From contig CABUDN010000001.1 in NCBI GenBank assembly GCA_902490355.1, positions 1-64,000 of the forward strand: DNA of 64,000 bases, in the 5' to 3' direction. Position 1 is the first letter of the stretch. Each line of letters starts with the position of its first letter. Below the pieces are notes generated by a model. That model was not told the origin of the DNA. It saw nothing but the letters and a program-made list of their open reading frames with translations, and searched no databases. Below are positions 26,018 through 34,188 of the stretch, in pieces. Source of the DNA: an uncultured Oscillibacter sp. (GTDB lineage Bacteria; Bacillota; Clostridia; Oscillospirales; Oscillospiraceae). A program made the position numbers and the translations under genes.

Positions 26018-27496
26018 ATGCTGTATATCGGAGTGGATCTGGGAACCTCTGCCGTTAAGCTTTTGCTCATGGACGGCAGCGGCACCATCCAGAAGATCGT
26101 CTCCCGGGAATATCCCATTTCCTTCCCCCACCCCGGCTGGTCCGAGCAGAATCCCGAGGACTGGCTGCGCCAGACCCTCGACGGCATCCGGGAGCTGACC
26201 GCCCAGTGCGACCGCTCCCAAATTGCCGGGATCGGCTGCGGCGGCCAGATGCACGGTCTGGTAGTGCTGGACGAACACGACCAGGTTCTGCGTCCCGCCA
26301 TTCTCTGGAACGACGGCCGCACCGCGGAGGAAACCGAATATCTCAATACCGTGATCGGGCGGGAGACCCTCTCCCGCCGCACGGCCAACATCGCCTTTGC
26401 AGGCTTCACGGCCCCCAAGCTGCTGTGGATGCGCAAGCACGAGCCGGAGCTCTTTGCCCGAATCCGCAAGGTGATGCTGCCCAAGGACTATCTCAACTAT
26501 ATGCTCACCGGCGTGCACTGCACGGATGTCTCCGACGCCTCCGGCATGCTGCTCTTTGACGTGGAACACAAGTGCTGGAGCCCGGAGATGCTGGAACTGT
26601 GCGGGCTGAATGCATCCCAGATGGCCCGGGTGTTTGAAAGCTACGAAACGGTCGGCACGCTCAAGCCGGACGTGGCCCGGTCTTTGGACCTTCCCGAAAC
26701 CGTCAAAGTCTGCGCCGGTGCCGGCGACAACGCCGCCGCGGCAGTGGGAACCGCTACCGTGGGCGACGGACAGTGCAACATCTCCCTGGGCACCTCCGGC
26801 ACCATCTTCATCTCCAGCGAGCGCTTCGGCGTCGATCCCCACAACGCGCTCCACGCCTTTGCCCACGCCGACGGGCACTATCATCTCATGGGCTGCATGC
26901 TCTCCGCCGCCTCCTGCAACAAGTGGTGGATGGATGACATTCTGGGCACCAAGGACTATGCCGCCGAACAATCCCCCATCACCGATGAGCGCCTGGGATG
27001 CAATCATGTGTTCTTCCTGCCCTATCTCATGGGAGAGCGCTCTCCCCACAACGATCCTGCCGCCCGGGGCACCTTCATCGGCCTGACCATGGATGCCTCC
27101 CGGGCCGACATGACCCAGGCCGTGCTGGAAGGTGTGGCCTTCGGTATCCGGGACTCCCTGGAGGTTGCCCGGTCTCTGGGCCTCAACATCCAGCGCAGCA
27201 AGATCTGCGGCGGCGGCGCCAAGAGTCCCCTCTGGCGGAAAATCTTCGCCAATGTCCTGAACCTGGACATTGAGGTCCCGGTGACCGAGGAGGGTCCGGG
27301 CTACGGCGGCGCCATGCTGGCGGCGGTGGCCTGCGGGGAATATCCCAGCGTGGCTGCGGCGGCCGAGGCCCTGATCCACGTCAAGGAAACCGTTCATCCC
27401 GATCCGGAGATTGCCGCCCGCTATGAGGTGCAGTACCGGAAGTTCCGGGAAATCTATCCCACGCTCAAGGCCCTGTTCCCCCGTTTGCAGGGATAA
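26018..27496 (+). CDS. xylB: xylulokinase-like FGGY carbohydrate kinase
   Basis: 492 residues, usual XylB length. Phosphate-1 loop DLGTSAVKLLLMD at the N-terminus, MHGLVVLDE (the xylulokinase active-site MHG), ILWNDGRT, GAGDNAAAAVGT, SLGTSGTIF, and the second FGGY signature with GGGAKSPLWRKI. It phosphorylates a ketopentose, D-xylulose being the best guess, in the cytoplasm. AGGAGG is 6 bases upstream, 11 bases after the permease. No xylA is present; the isomerase in this operon is of another family, so the true substrate is open. Confidence 0.88.
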   Translation: MLYIGVDLGTSAVKLLLMDGSGTIQKIVSREYPISFPHPGWSEQNPEDWLRQTLDGIRELTAQCDRSQIAGIGCGGQMHGLVVLDEHDQVLRPAILWNDGRTAEETEYLNTVIGRETLSRRTANIAFAGFTAPKLLWMRKHEPELFARIRKVMLPKDYLNYMLTGVHCTDVSDASGMLLFDVEHKCWSPEMLELCGLNASQMARVFESYETVGTLKPDVARSLDLPETVKVCAGAGDNAAAAVGTATVGDGQCNISLGTSGTIFISSERFGVDPHNALHAFAHADGHYHLMGCMLSAASCNKWWMDDILGTKDYAAEQSPITDERLGCNHVFFLPYLMGERSPHNDPAARGTFIGLTMDASRADMTQAVLEGVAFGIRDSLEVARSLGLNIQRSKICGGGAKSPLWRKIFANVLNLDIEVPVTEEGPGYGGAMLAAVACGEYPSVAAAAEALIHVKETVHPDPEIAARYEVQYRKFREIYPTLKALFPRLQG

Positions 27497-27513
27497 AAAG
27501 AGGGAGGACGCCC

Positions 27514-27816
27514 ATGACCCATGGACCTTCCGCACCCCAGCCGGTGTATCACCCCGCCCGGAAAGCCCGGGCCGGGCGAACCATGACTCTGCGGGTGCTG
27601 GTATGCTTGTATTTTCTCTATCTGGCCTGGCAGATTGCCTCCGGCGGTGCCGCCGGCACGTCTCCCATTCCGCAGTGGGGCGTGGTGGCACTGACCGCGG
27701 CGTTTGCCGCCGTGGCGGTAGGCTTCGGCTATTACGCCTGGCGGCGCTACCGCACGGATCTCAAGGCCGCGGAGCTGACGGAGGAGGAGCGCCGGGAACT
27801 GGAGGCAGAATCGTGA
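27514..27816 (+). CDS. small two-helix membrane protein
   Basis: 100 residues: Pro-rich cytoplasmic start, two membrane segments (LRVLVCLYFLYLAWQIAS and WGVVALTAAFAAVAVGFGYYAW), then a charged tail (KAAELTEEERRELEAES). I do not recognise the family. GGGAGG precedes the ATG; 18 bases after xylB and overlapping the next gene by four bases (GTGA), so it is inside the sugar operon. Confidence 0.7.
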   Translation: MTHGPSAPQPVYHPARKARAGRTMTLRVLVCLYFLYLAWQIASGGAAGTSPIPQWGVVALTAAFAAVAVGFGYYAWRRYRTDLKAAELTEEERRELEAES

Positions 27817-28496
27817 AGTCCCGTTCTGTCCGGGAGGAAGCGGTCCGCCTGGTATTGCTCCTGGCCGGGCTGTGCGTGGCCCATCTGGGCGTCACGCTGT
27901 TTTTGCAGACCGACCTGGGCTCCGATCCTTTCAACGTCTTTGTGCAGGGACTGTTCCGGTTCCTGCCCTGGCCCGGATTCATGACCCACGGACGGGTTCA
28001 TCTGTTGGTGTCTCTGGTCATCATGGTGGTGCTGCTGGTGGTGGACCGTAAGTTCGTGCGCATCGGCACGGTGGTCTGCATGGCATTGGGCGGCCCCATC
28101 ATCGATGTCTTCACTGTATTGCTCGCCCCCCTGATCCACAGCGAACGCCCCCTGCCGGTGCGGCTGGCGGCGTTGGTTTTGGGCTGTGTGATCCTGGCCT
28201 TCGGCATGACCATTGTGATCTGTTCTGAAGCCGGTACCGGCCCCAACGATCTGGTGGGCGTGGTGCTCAGCGACAAGCTGGGCAAACCCTTCGGCCCCGT
28301 CCGGGTGGCGGTGGATTTGTTCTTTGCGCTCTCCGGCTTTGCGCTGGGCGGCGTGCTGGGCCTGGGCACCGTGATCTGCGCCTTCGTGGTAGGTCCCGCC
28401 GCCCAGACATTCATGCCGGTGAGCCGGCGTATTTGCGATGGCTGTGTCCATCAATTTGCAGGGAGGGACTCCCTCCCGAGAGGTGATTCTGTATGA
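27813..28496 (+). CDS. YczE/YitT-like integral membrane protein
   Basis: 227 residues, five or so membrane helices. FLQTDLGSDPFNVFVQGL near the N-terminus and SEAGTGPNDLVGVVL in the middle are the repeated GxxPxxxL motifs of the YczE/YyaS/YitT-type family, whose role is unknown. GTG at 27813 overlaps the previous stop; GGAGG is 8 bases upstream. An open frame extends back to 27411 but lies inside xylB. It could be an accessory transporter for the pathway. Confidence 0.75.
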   Translation: MKSRSVREEAVRLVLLLAGLCVAHLGVTLFLQTDLGSDPFNVFVQGLFRFLPWPGFMTHGRVHLLVSLVIMVVLLVVDRKFVRIGTVVCMALGGPIIDVFTVLLAPLIHSERPLPVRLAALVLGCVILAFGMTIVICSEAGTGPNDLVGVVLSDKLGKPFGPVRVAVDLFFALSGFALGGVLGLGTVICAFVVGPAAQTFMPVSRRICDGCVHQFAGRDSLPRGDSV

Positions 28497-29131
28497 CAAT
28501 TCTTCCCATTTCCGATCCTGCTTTTGCCTCTTACGGCAAGGTTCTGGAGGGCTACGACACCCAGGATCTGCTCCGGACCCTGGAAGCAGCCACCCCGCTG
28601 CCTGAAGGCGTGGAGTATGTCCCCTCCCAGCCGGAGCTGGAATCTCTGCCCCTGACCGCGCAGCTATCCTCCAACGCCTACGGCGGCATGCCCATTCAGA
28701 TGGGCTGGTGCAACGGCCACAACACCAAGCTCAACTGCCTGGAGTACCACCGGGACAGCGAGCTCAACTGCGGCACGGAGGATTTCATTCTCCTGCTGGC
28801 CCGGATGGATGACATCGCGCCCGACGGCACGCTGGATACCGGCCTCGTCAAGGCCTTCCGGGTGCCCGCCGGCGTGCTGGTGGAAGTCTATGCCACCACA
28901 CTGCACTATGCCCCCTGCTCCGCCGCCAAGGGCGCGGGCTTCCGGGTGCTGGTGGCGCTCCCCAAGGGAACCAACGGTCCCCGTCCGGACATTCAGGTCC
29001 TCAACCGGGAGGACTCCATGCTTTGGGCCTGCAACAAGTGGCTCCTGGCCCATCCCGAAAGCAGCGAAGCCGCCCAGGGCGCGCCCGCTGTGCTGCGGGG
29101 CGAAAATATTGATATTGCCGCCGATCTGTAA
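28493..29131 (+). CDS. DUF4867 family protein (cupin-like)
   Basis: 212 residues resembling DUF4867 proteins, with a ureidoglycolate-lyase-like cupin feel: SDPAFASYGKVLEGYD, GGMPIQMGWCNGHNTKLNCLEYHRDSE (possible metal-binding His and Glu), FILLLARMDDI, FRVPAGVLVEVYATTLHYAPC and VALPKGTNGP. Family function is unknown; the conserved His/Glu cluster and the operon suggest a sugar epimerase, isomerase or mutarotase step. It overlaps the preceding stop by four bases and lies 30 bases before the fucose/arabinose-isomerase-family gene. Confidence 0.78.
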   Translation: MTILPISDPAFASYGKVLEGYDTQDLLRTLEAATPLPEGVEYVPSQPELESLPLTAQLSSNAYGGMPIQMGWCNGHNTKLNCLEYHRDSELNCGTEDFILLLARMDDIAPDGTLDTGLVKAFRVPAGVLVEVYATTLHYAPCSAAKGAGFRVLVALPKGTNGPRPDIQVLNREDSMLWACNKWLLAHPESSEAAQGAPAVLRGENIDIAADL

Positions 29132-29161
29132 GGCGAATATTCAGAAAGAGGTGCGTTCATC

Positions 29162-30652
29162 ATGCTGACCAACATTCCGGAAGTCAAACTGGGCATCATC
29201 GCGGTGTCCCGGGACTGCTTCATCATTTCTCTCTCCGAGCGCCGCCGGGCTGCCATCGTGGCCGCCTGCCAGAACAAGGGTCTGGATCTGTACGAGTGCA
29301 AGACCACGGTGGAAAACGAGAAGGATATGCTCAAAGCCGTGGATGAAGTAAAGAGCGCGGGCTGCAACGCCCTGGTGGTGTTCCTGGGCAACTTCGGTCC
29401 CGAGACGCCTGAGACCCTCATCGCCCAGCGGTTTGACGGCCCCGTCATGTATGTGGCCGCCGCCGAGGAAAGCGGCAAGGACCTCATCGACGGCCGCGGC
29501 GACGCCTACTGCGGCATGCTCAACTGCTCTTACAACCTGGGCATGCGCCATCTCAAGGCCTACATCCCCTCCTATCCCGTGGGCACCGCGGAGGATATCG
29601 CCTCCATGATCGCGGACTTCAAGCCCATTGCCTGCGCCCTGATCGGCCTCTCCGGCCTCAAGATCATCACCTTCGGCCCCCGTCCCCAGGACTTCTTCGC
29701 CTGCAACGCTCCCATCAAGGGATTGTATGAGCTGGGCGTGGAAGTGGAGGAAAACTCCGAGCTGGATCTGCTGGTGGCCTACAAGGCCCACGAGGGCGAT
29801 CCCCGGATCCCCGAGGTCTGCGCAGACATGGCCAAGGAGATGGGCGAGGGCAAGTACTATCCCGACCTCAACGCCCGGATGGCTCAGCTGGAGCTGACTT
29901 TGCTGGATTGGGCCGAGGCCCACAAGGGCGCCCGCCAGTATGTGGCCTTTGCCGACAAGTGCTGGCCCGCCTTCCCGGAGGCCTTCGGCTTTGAGCCCTG
30001 CTATGTCAACTCCCGCCTGGTCAGCCGCGGCATCCCCGTCTCCTGCGAGGTGGATATCTACGGCGCACTCAGCGAATACATCGGCATGTGCGTCTCCGGT
30101 GAGACCGTCACGCTGCTGGATATCAACAACTCCGTCCCCGCCGACCTCTATCAGGAGGACATCGCCGGCAAGTTCCCCTATCAGCTGACCGATACCTTCA
30201 TGGGCTTCCACTGCGGCAACACCCCCAGCTGCAAGCTGTGCGCCGACCGGGCCGTAAAGTATCAGCTGATTCAGCACCGTCTGCTGGAGCCCAAGGGTTC
30301 CGAGCCCGATTTCACCCGCGGCACGCTGGAAGGCGATATCGCCGCCTCTCCCATCACCTTCTACCGTCTCCAGTGCGACAGCGAGGGCAAGCTCCGCTCC
30401 TACATTGCTCAGGGCGAAGTCCTGCCGGTCAAGACCCGCTCCTTCGGCGGCATCGGCGTATTCGCCATCCCCGAAATGGGCCGGTTCTACCGTCATGTGC
30501 TGGTGGAGAAGCGCTATCCCCACCATGGCGCCGTGGCCTTCGGCCACTACGGCAAGGCTCTCTTTGAGGTCATGAAGATGCTGGGTGTGGAGGACATCGC
30601 CTACAACCAGCCCAAGAGCCTGCCCTATCCCACCGAGAATCCCTTCGTGTAA
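29162..30652 (+). CDS. L-fucose/L-arabinose isomerase family protein
   Basis: 496 residues, matching the FucI/AraA superfamily length. N-terminal Rossmann-like domains with GCNALVVFLGNFGPETPETLIAQ and a C-terminal domain carrying GFHCGNTPSC and HHGAVAFGHYGKALFEV. It should interconvert an aldose and ketose using a divalent metal. It is neither canonical AraA nor FucI. With the XylB-like kinase it forms an isomerase-kinase pair. GAGGTG lies about 8 bases upstream. Confidence 0.8.
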   Translation: MLTNIPEVKLGIIAVSRDCFIISLSERRRAAIVAACQNKGLDLYECKTTVENEKDMLKAVDEVKSAGCNALVVFLGNFGPETPETLIAQRFDGPVMYVAAAEESGKDLIDGRGDAYCGMLNCSYNLGMRHLKAYIPSYPVGTAEDIASMIADFKPIACALIGLSGLKIITFGPRPQDFFACNAPIKGLYELGVEVEENSELDLLVAYKAHEGDPRIPEVCADMAKEMGEGKYYPDLNARMAQLELTLLDWAEAHKGARQYVAFADKCWPAFPEAFGFEPCYVNSRLVSRGIPVSCEVDIYGALSEYIGMCVSGETVTLLDINNSVPADLYQEDIAGKFPYQLTDTFMGFHCGNTPSCKLCADRAVKYQLIQHRLLEPKGSEPDFTRGTLEGDIAASPITFYRLQCDSEGKLRSYIAQGEVLPVKTRSFGGIGVFAIPEMGRFYRHVLVEKRYPHHGAVAFGHYGKALFEVMKMLGVEDIAYNQPKSLPYPTENPFV

Positions 30653-30655
30653 TCC

Positions 30656-31078
30656 ATGGAACTGCTGGAGGAGCTGCAATCGCTCTACACAGGCTATCTT
30701 CTCAAGACCGAGCAGCTGGAACGGGACCGCAAACCCGCGGACGGACTGCTGGGCATGGGCAGCGGCCCTGCCGCCGATCCCTGCCACGACCGGTTTGCCC
30801 AGGAGCTGGAAGCACTGCTGCGCCGGATGGATGCGCTCCCCTCTTCCCAGCTTTTTCAGGCACTCTCGTTGATCTACACCGCGCCCTTTGCCCACCGGGA
30901 CAATCCTTCCGCCTACTGGATGCTTCAGGCGGTCCACGGACTGACCGTGCCTCTGATTCCCCGACTCTCTCCGGAGGATGCGCAGGCCCTGCGGACCCGG
31001 TATCAGGAGGACTATCCCCGTTGGGAACGGCTGCCTGCCCAGAAACAGGTCCTGGCCGCGCTCAAGCGCAATCGATAA
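30656..31078 (+). CDS. uncharacterised helical protein ending the sugar operon
   Basis: 140 residues, mostly helical and acidic (MELLEELQSLYTGYLLKTEQLERDRKPADGL start; LSPEDAQALRTRYQEDYPRWERLPAQ end). No signal, membrane segment or recognised motif. It starts 4 bases after the isomerase stop, so it is probably translated by coupling, and is followed by a strong terminator. A subunit or stabiliser of the isomerase is possible but unproven. Confidence 0.65.
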   Translation: MELLEELQSLYTGYLLKTEQLERDRKPADGLLGMGSGPAADPCHDRFAQELEALLRRMDALPSSQLFQALSLIYTAPFAHRDNPSAYWMLQAVHGLTVPLIPRLSPEDAQALRTRYQEDYPRWERLPAQKQVLAALKRNR

Positions 31079-31120
31079 AAAACAGCACGCGGACGCAAAA
31101 GCGTCCGCGTGCCGTTTTTT
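31078..31120 (+). terminator. terminator of the sugar operon
   Basis: GCACGCGGACGC/GCGTCCGCGTGC stem with an AAAA loop and a T6 run. Confidence 0.88.
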
Positions 31121-31221
31121 GGGAAGAATCCCGAACCGATCGCAGCTTCCCGCAAGGTGCCGGTTCCGACGTCCCGGCAGGAAGTGCCGGGCATGCCCCC
31201 CAGGCAGCCAGAGCAGGAAGA

Positions 31222-31255
31222 CCGCGCCCCCGGCCGTGACTGGCCGGGGGCGCGG
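31222..31255. other. GC-rich hairpin at the end of the SLH gene
   Basis: CCGCGCCCCCGGCC (31222-31235) pairs with GGCCGGGGGCGCGG (31242-31255). It lies 34 bases past the stop of the minus-strand SLH gene; the T run is weak, so it is either a poor terminator or a 3'-end stabiliser. Confidence 0.5.
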
Positions 31256-31288
31256 TTCCTTGGTTTTCCTGCAGTTTGTGCCGGTCCG

Positions 31289-34174
31289 TTACTCGGCCAT
31301 ATCGCGATACAGGAAGGTCACAACCTGCGCACGGGTGCAGGTGGCGTTGGGTGCGAAGGTGGTCGCGGTCACGCCGCCGGTGATGCCTTCTTCCGCAGCC
31401 CAGGCCACTGCGTCAGCGTAGTACGCATCCGCAGGAACATCCGTAAAGGACACGCTGCTGCTTGCAGCGGGGCTGCCCTGTGCACGGTGCAGGAAGGTCA
31501 CGATCTGGGCACGGGTGCAGGTGGCATTGGGCGCGAAGGTGGTCTCCGTCATGCCGCCGGTGATGCCGCTGGCATATGCCCACAGGATTGCCTGATAGTT
31601 GTAGGCATCCTCGGAGACATCGGTAAAGGGATTGACCATATTCACCACAGGAGAACCAGCCGCTCTCCACAGGAAGGTCACAACCTGACCGCGGGTGCAG
31701 CCGTTGTTGGGGCCGAACGTGGTGGCCGTGATGCCGCCGGTGATGCCCTCTTCCGCTGCCCAGGCTACTGCGTCTGCGTAATAGGCATCAGAAGGAACGT
31801 CGCTGAATCCGGCAACCGTCGGAGTGCCGATGGTCCAGGTGGCCTTCACCTTCACGCTGCCGATGGGCATGGTAAAGGTGTAGCGGCCGTCGGCGCGCTT
31901 GGTCAGTTCGAGTTCATCGCCGTTGCTGGCGGTGGCAGTCAGTTCTTTGAGCACATACCCGTCGTCAGGCTTGACGGTGATGGTCACCTTGTCGCCCTTG
32001 GAGGCGTTGCGGGGAGACACGGTAAGGCTGCCGTGGCTGCCGCTGTCAACAGAAATGCTGTAAGAGGAGCCGCCGGAGCTGCTGCCGCCGCCGGAGGGAC
32101 GGGGATCCTCCCGCTCCACGATGGTCACATTGACCAGGGTCTCCACGAGGGAATAGGTGTCCAGATCATCCGGGGTGAACACCGCAATCTTCACGCCGCT
32201 GTCCGCCACATTGGTCAGGGCCTGGCCCTCCTTGAAGGACCACGTGCCGGGAACTTCCTTGCCGTCATACACGGCAGTACCCTGCAGGAGACTGCCGGAG
32301 ATGGGGCTGCCGGTATAGGTGGCGGTGAGATCCTCCACTTCCACCACGGGGACATACTCATAGACGACGTTGACATCCAGGTCGGCATAGGAGTCCTCAT
32401 AGTTGACAGAACCAATCCGGATCACAGCAGACGCCTGCTTGCCCGTATCCTCTTGCGTCAGGCCGTCCTTCAGGGCGAAGGTCACCTGGCCGTTGGCATC
32501 CACGGCAAACGCTTCGCCCAGCAGGGCATTGTCGTCCACCGCCTCAAAGACATAGTAATCGTTGGTATCCGGTACGAAGCCCGCCACAGCGGCGCTCTTC
32601 CGGGCGGTATCCTGATAGTTGACATACACGGTCTGACCGGGAACCGTCTTGGCCGCCGCCTTGGCAATGGTGCCGGTGGCTGCAATCTGGCCGTTGGTCA
32701 GGGTGTAGTTGGCCGTCGCGGCCGTGGACAGGAGCTCCACGCTGACCGTCACGCTCTTGCTTGCGCCGGCGTTGGCGTCGGCAAAGGCCGCGCTCACCGT
32801 GTAGTCCGTGCCGGCAGTCAGGCTCTCCCCGTTGGCCAGACCCGCGAAGCTCACCGCAGCGGTGGCGTCGGTGGTGCCGTCATAGGTCTTTTCCGCCACG
32901 GTGGCAGAAGCCGTCAGAGGTGCCGGAGTAATGGTGAAGGTATGGCTGACGGTACCCAGATTTTCCTCATCCTCATAGCAGGCGGTAATGGTGTACGTAC
33001 CCGCATCGGAAACGGTATCCGTCAGGGCAACCGTCTGGGCGCTGCCGCCGTCCTTGGTCAGGGTGTAGGTGAAGGCCGCTGCGGGGGTGATGTCCGCAAT
33101 GCTGGCTTCACTGACGAAGGTGTTCAGCGCCACCGGACCGGCATAGACCGCCGTGTCCTGCGCCTGCGCAAAGGTGATCTTGTCGCTGACGTCGTTCTTG
33201 GACGCCAAGGTCCACTGCGCCGTCACCGTGGTGTCGCCGCTGGGGATGAACTCATAGTTGGTCGCCACCGTCTGACCGTTGAGGCTGAAGCCCGTGAGGG
33301 TATAGCCCGGCTTGGTGAAGGCGTAGTCGCCCAGCTTCACGTGGGCAGGATATGCCTGGGACACCGTCACGGTACCCTGGCCATTGCAGGTGCCGCCGTC
33401 ACCGTTGAGGGTGGTGGTGTAGCTCTTGGGATACAGGGTGAGCTGATAGGGCGTATTGCCGTAATAGGCAAAATCCGACCCCATATGCTCGCCCACGCTG
33501 GCGGTGCCGTTGCGGTTATACACCACAGCAGCTCTGTTTTGCGCGGCCGTCAGAGTGGCATTGAGAGCGCTGGTGCCGTCCTGGCTGCCAAAGCGCACGG
33601 AACCGCTGCTGCGCACAGCGCCGGACGTGCCTTTGACCTCGCCGTTGACATCCACATTCACATCGGCGCCCACGATGCCATATCCTCTGACATTGATGGT
33701 CATCAGGTTGCTGCCCTTGCCGTCATAGTAGGTCTTGCCGTCGGGGCCGGTCCACACCAAAGAGTTGGAACGGACGGTCACGTCACCGTTGGCAACAATG
33801 CCATTGGCGGACTTGCTGTTGATGGTCAGCGTGCCGTTGACCACCAGATCCAGGCTGTCATCGGCCCAGAGCTGAATGGCACTGTGATAGGTACTCTCGT
33901 TATCGATGACCACGTTGCCGTTGGCATAGATGGTCAGGTTGCCGCCGGTAGTCACATCAATGTAGCCGCCCTGGTAGTTGTCCAGAGTCAGGGTGCGCTC
34001 GCTGGCGTCATAGACCCAGCCCGGGCCGGAGTGATCCACAGTTCCGCTGCCTTTTCCGATCACGATATTGCTGCCCGCTGCTCCCGCCGAAACCGGTAGG
34101 ATCAGAGAGCACAGCAGCACCAGCGCCAGATTCAGCGCCAGCAGCCGCCGCTTGGGTGTGGTTCGTTGCTTCAT
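31289..34174 (-). CDS. secreted SLH-domain surface protein with YDG and InlB-type repeats
   Basis: 961 residues. Signal peptide (RRLLALNLALVLLCSLILPVSAGAAG, cleavage about residue 33), an N-terminal beta-rich domain with a hemoglobin-free carbohydrate-like repeat pattern (GGNLTIYANGNVVID, GTLTINSKSANGIV), an InlB B-type repeat near 260-320 (LTGFSLNGQTV...TVTAQW), YDG-type domains (KTYDGTTDATAAV), a Ser/Gly hinge, and three C-terminal SLH repeats (DAYYADAVAWAAEEGITGG). SLH repeats anchor the protein to pyruvylated wall polymer. AAGGAGGAG lies upstream; the gene follows the ligase-like gene by 14 bases. Confidence 0.88.
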   Translation of the reverse strand: MKQRTTPKRRLLALNLALVLLCSLILPVSAGAAGSNIVIGKGSGTVDHSGPGWVYDASERTLTLDNYQGGYIDVTTGGNLTIYANGNVVIDNESTYHSAIQLWADDSLDLVVNGTLTINSKSANGIVANGDVTVRSNSLVWTGPDGKTYYDGKGSNLMTINVRGYGIVGADVNVDVNGEVKGTSGAVRSSGSVRFGSQDGTSALNATLTAAQNRAAVVYNRNGTASVGEHMGSDFAYYGNTPYQLTLYPKSYTTTLNGDGGTCNGQGTVTVSQAYPAHVKLGDYAFTKPGYTLTGFSLNGQTVATNYEFIPSGDTTVTAQWTLASKNDVSDKITFAQAQDTAVYAGPVALNTFVSEASIADITPAAAFTYTLTKDGGSAQTVALTDTVSDAGTYTITACYEDEENLGTVSHTFTITPAPLTASATVAEKTYDGTTDATAAVSFAGLANGESLTAGTDYTVSAAFADANAGASKSVTVSVELLSTAATANYTLTNGQIAATGTIAKAAAKTVPGQTVYVNYQDTARKSAAVAGFVPDTNDYYVFEAVDDNALLGEAFAVDANGQVTFALKDGLTQEDTGKQASAVIRIGSVNYEDSYADLDVNVVYEYVPVVEVEDLTATYTGSPISGSLLQGTAVYDGKEVPGTWSFKEGQALTNVADSGVKIAVFTPDDLDTYSLVETLVNVTIVEREDPRPSGGGSSSGGSSYSISVDSGSHGSLTVSPRNASKGDKVTITVKPDDGYVLKELTATASNGDELELTKRADGRYTFTMPIGSVKVKATWTIGTPTVAGFSDVPSDAYYADAVAWAAEEGITGGITATTFGPNNGCTRGQVVTFLWRAAGSPVVNMVNPFTDVSEDAYNYQAILWAYASGITGGMTETTFAPNATCTRAQIVTFLHRAQGSPAASSSVSFTDVPADAYYADAVAWAAEEGITGGVTATTFAPNATCTRAQVVTFLYRDMAE

Positions 34175-34188
34175 ACTTGTTCTCCTCC

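Noticed and set aside
27411..27812. N-terminal extension of the YczE-like protein
   Set aside because: It overlaps the end of xylB and the whole 100-residue gene; the GTG at 27813 has a ribosome site and a four-base overlap with the previous stop.
31109..34099. 996-codon plus-strand frame opposite the SLH gene
   Set aside because: The minus-strand protein has a signal peptide and SLH repeats; the plus frame is a Gly/His-rich shadow.
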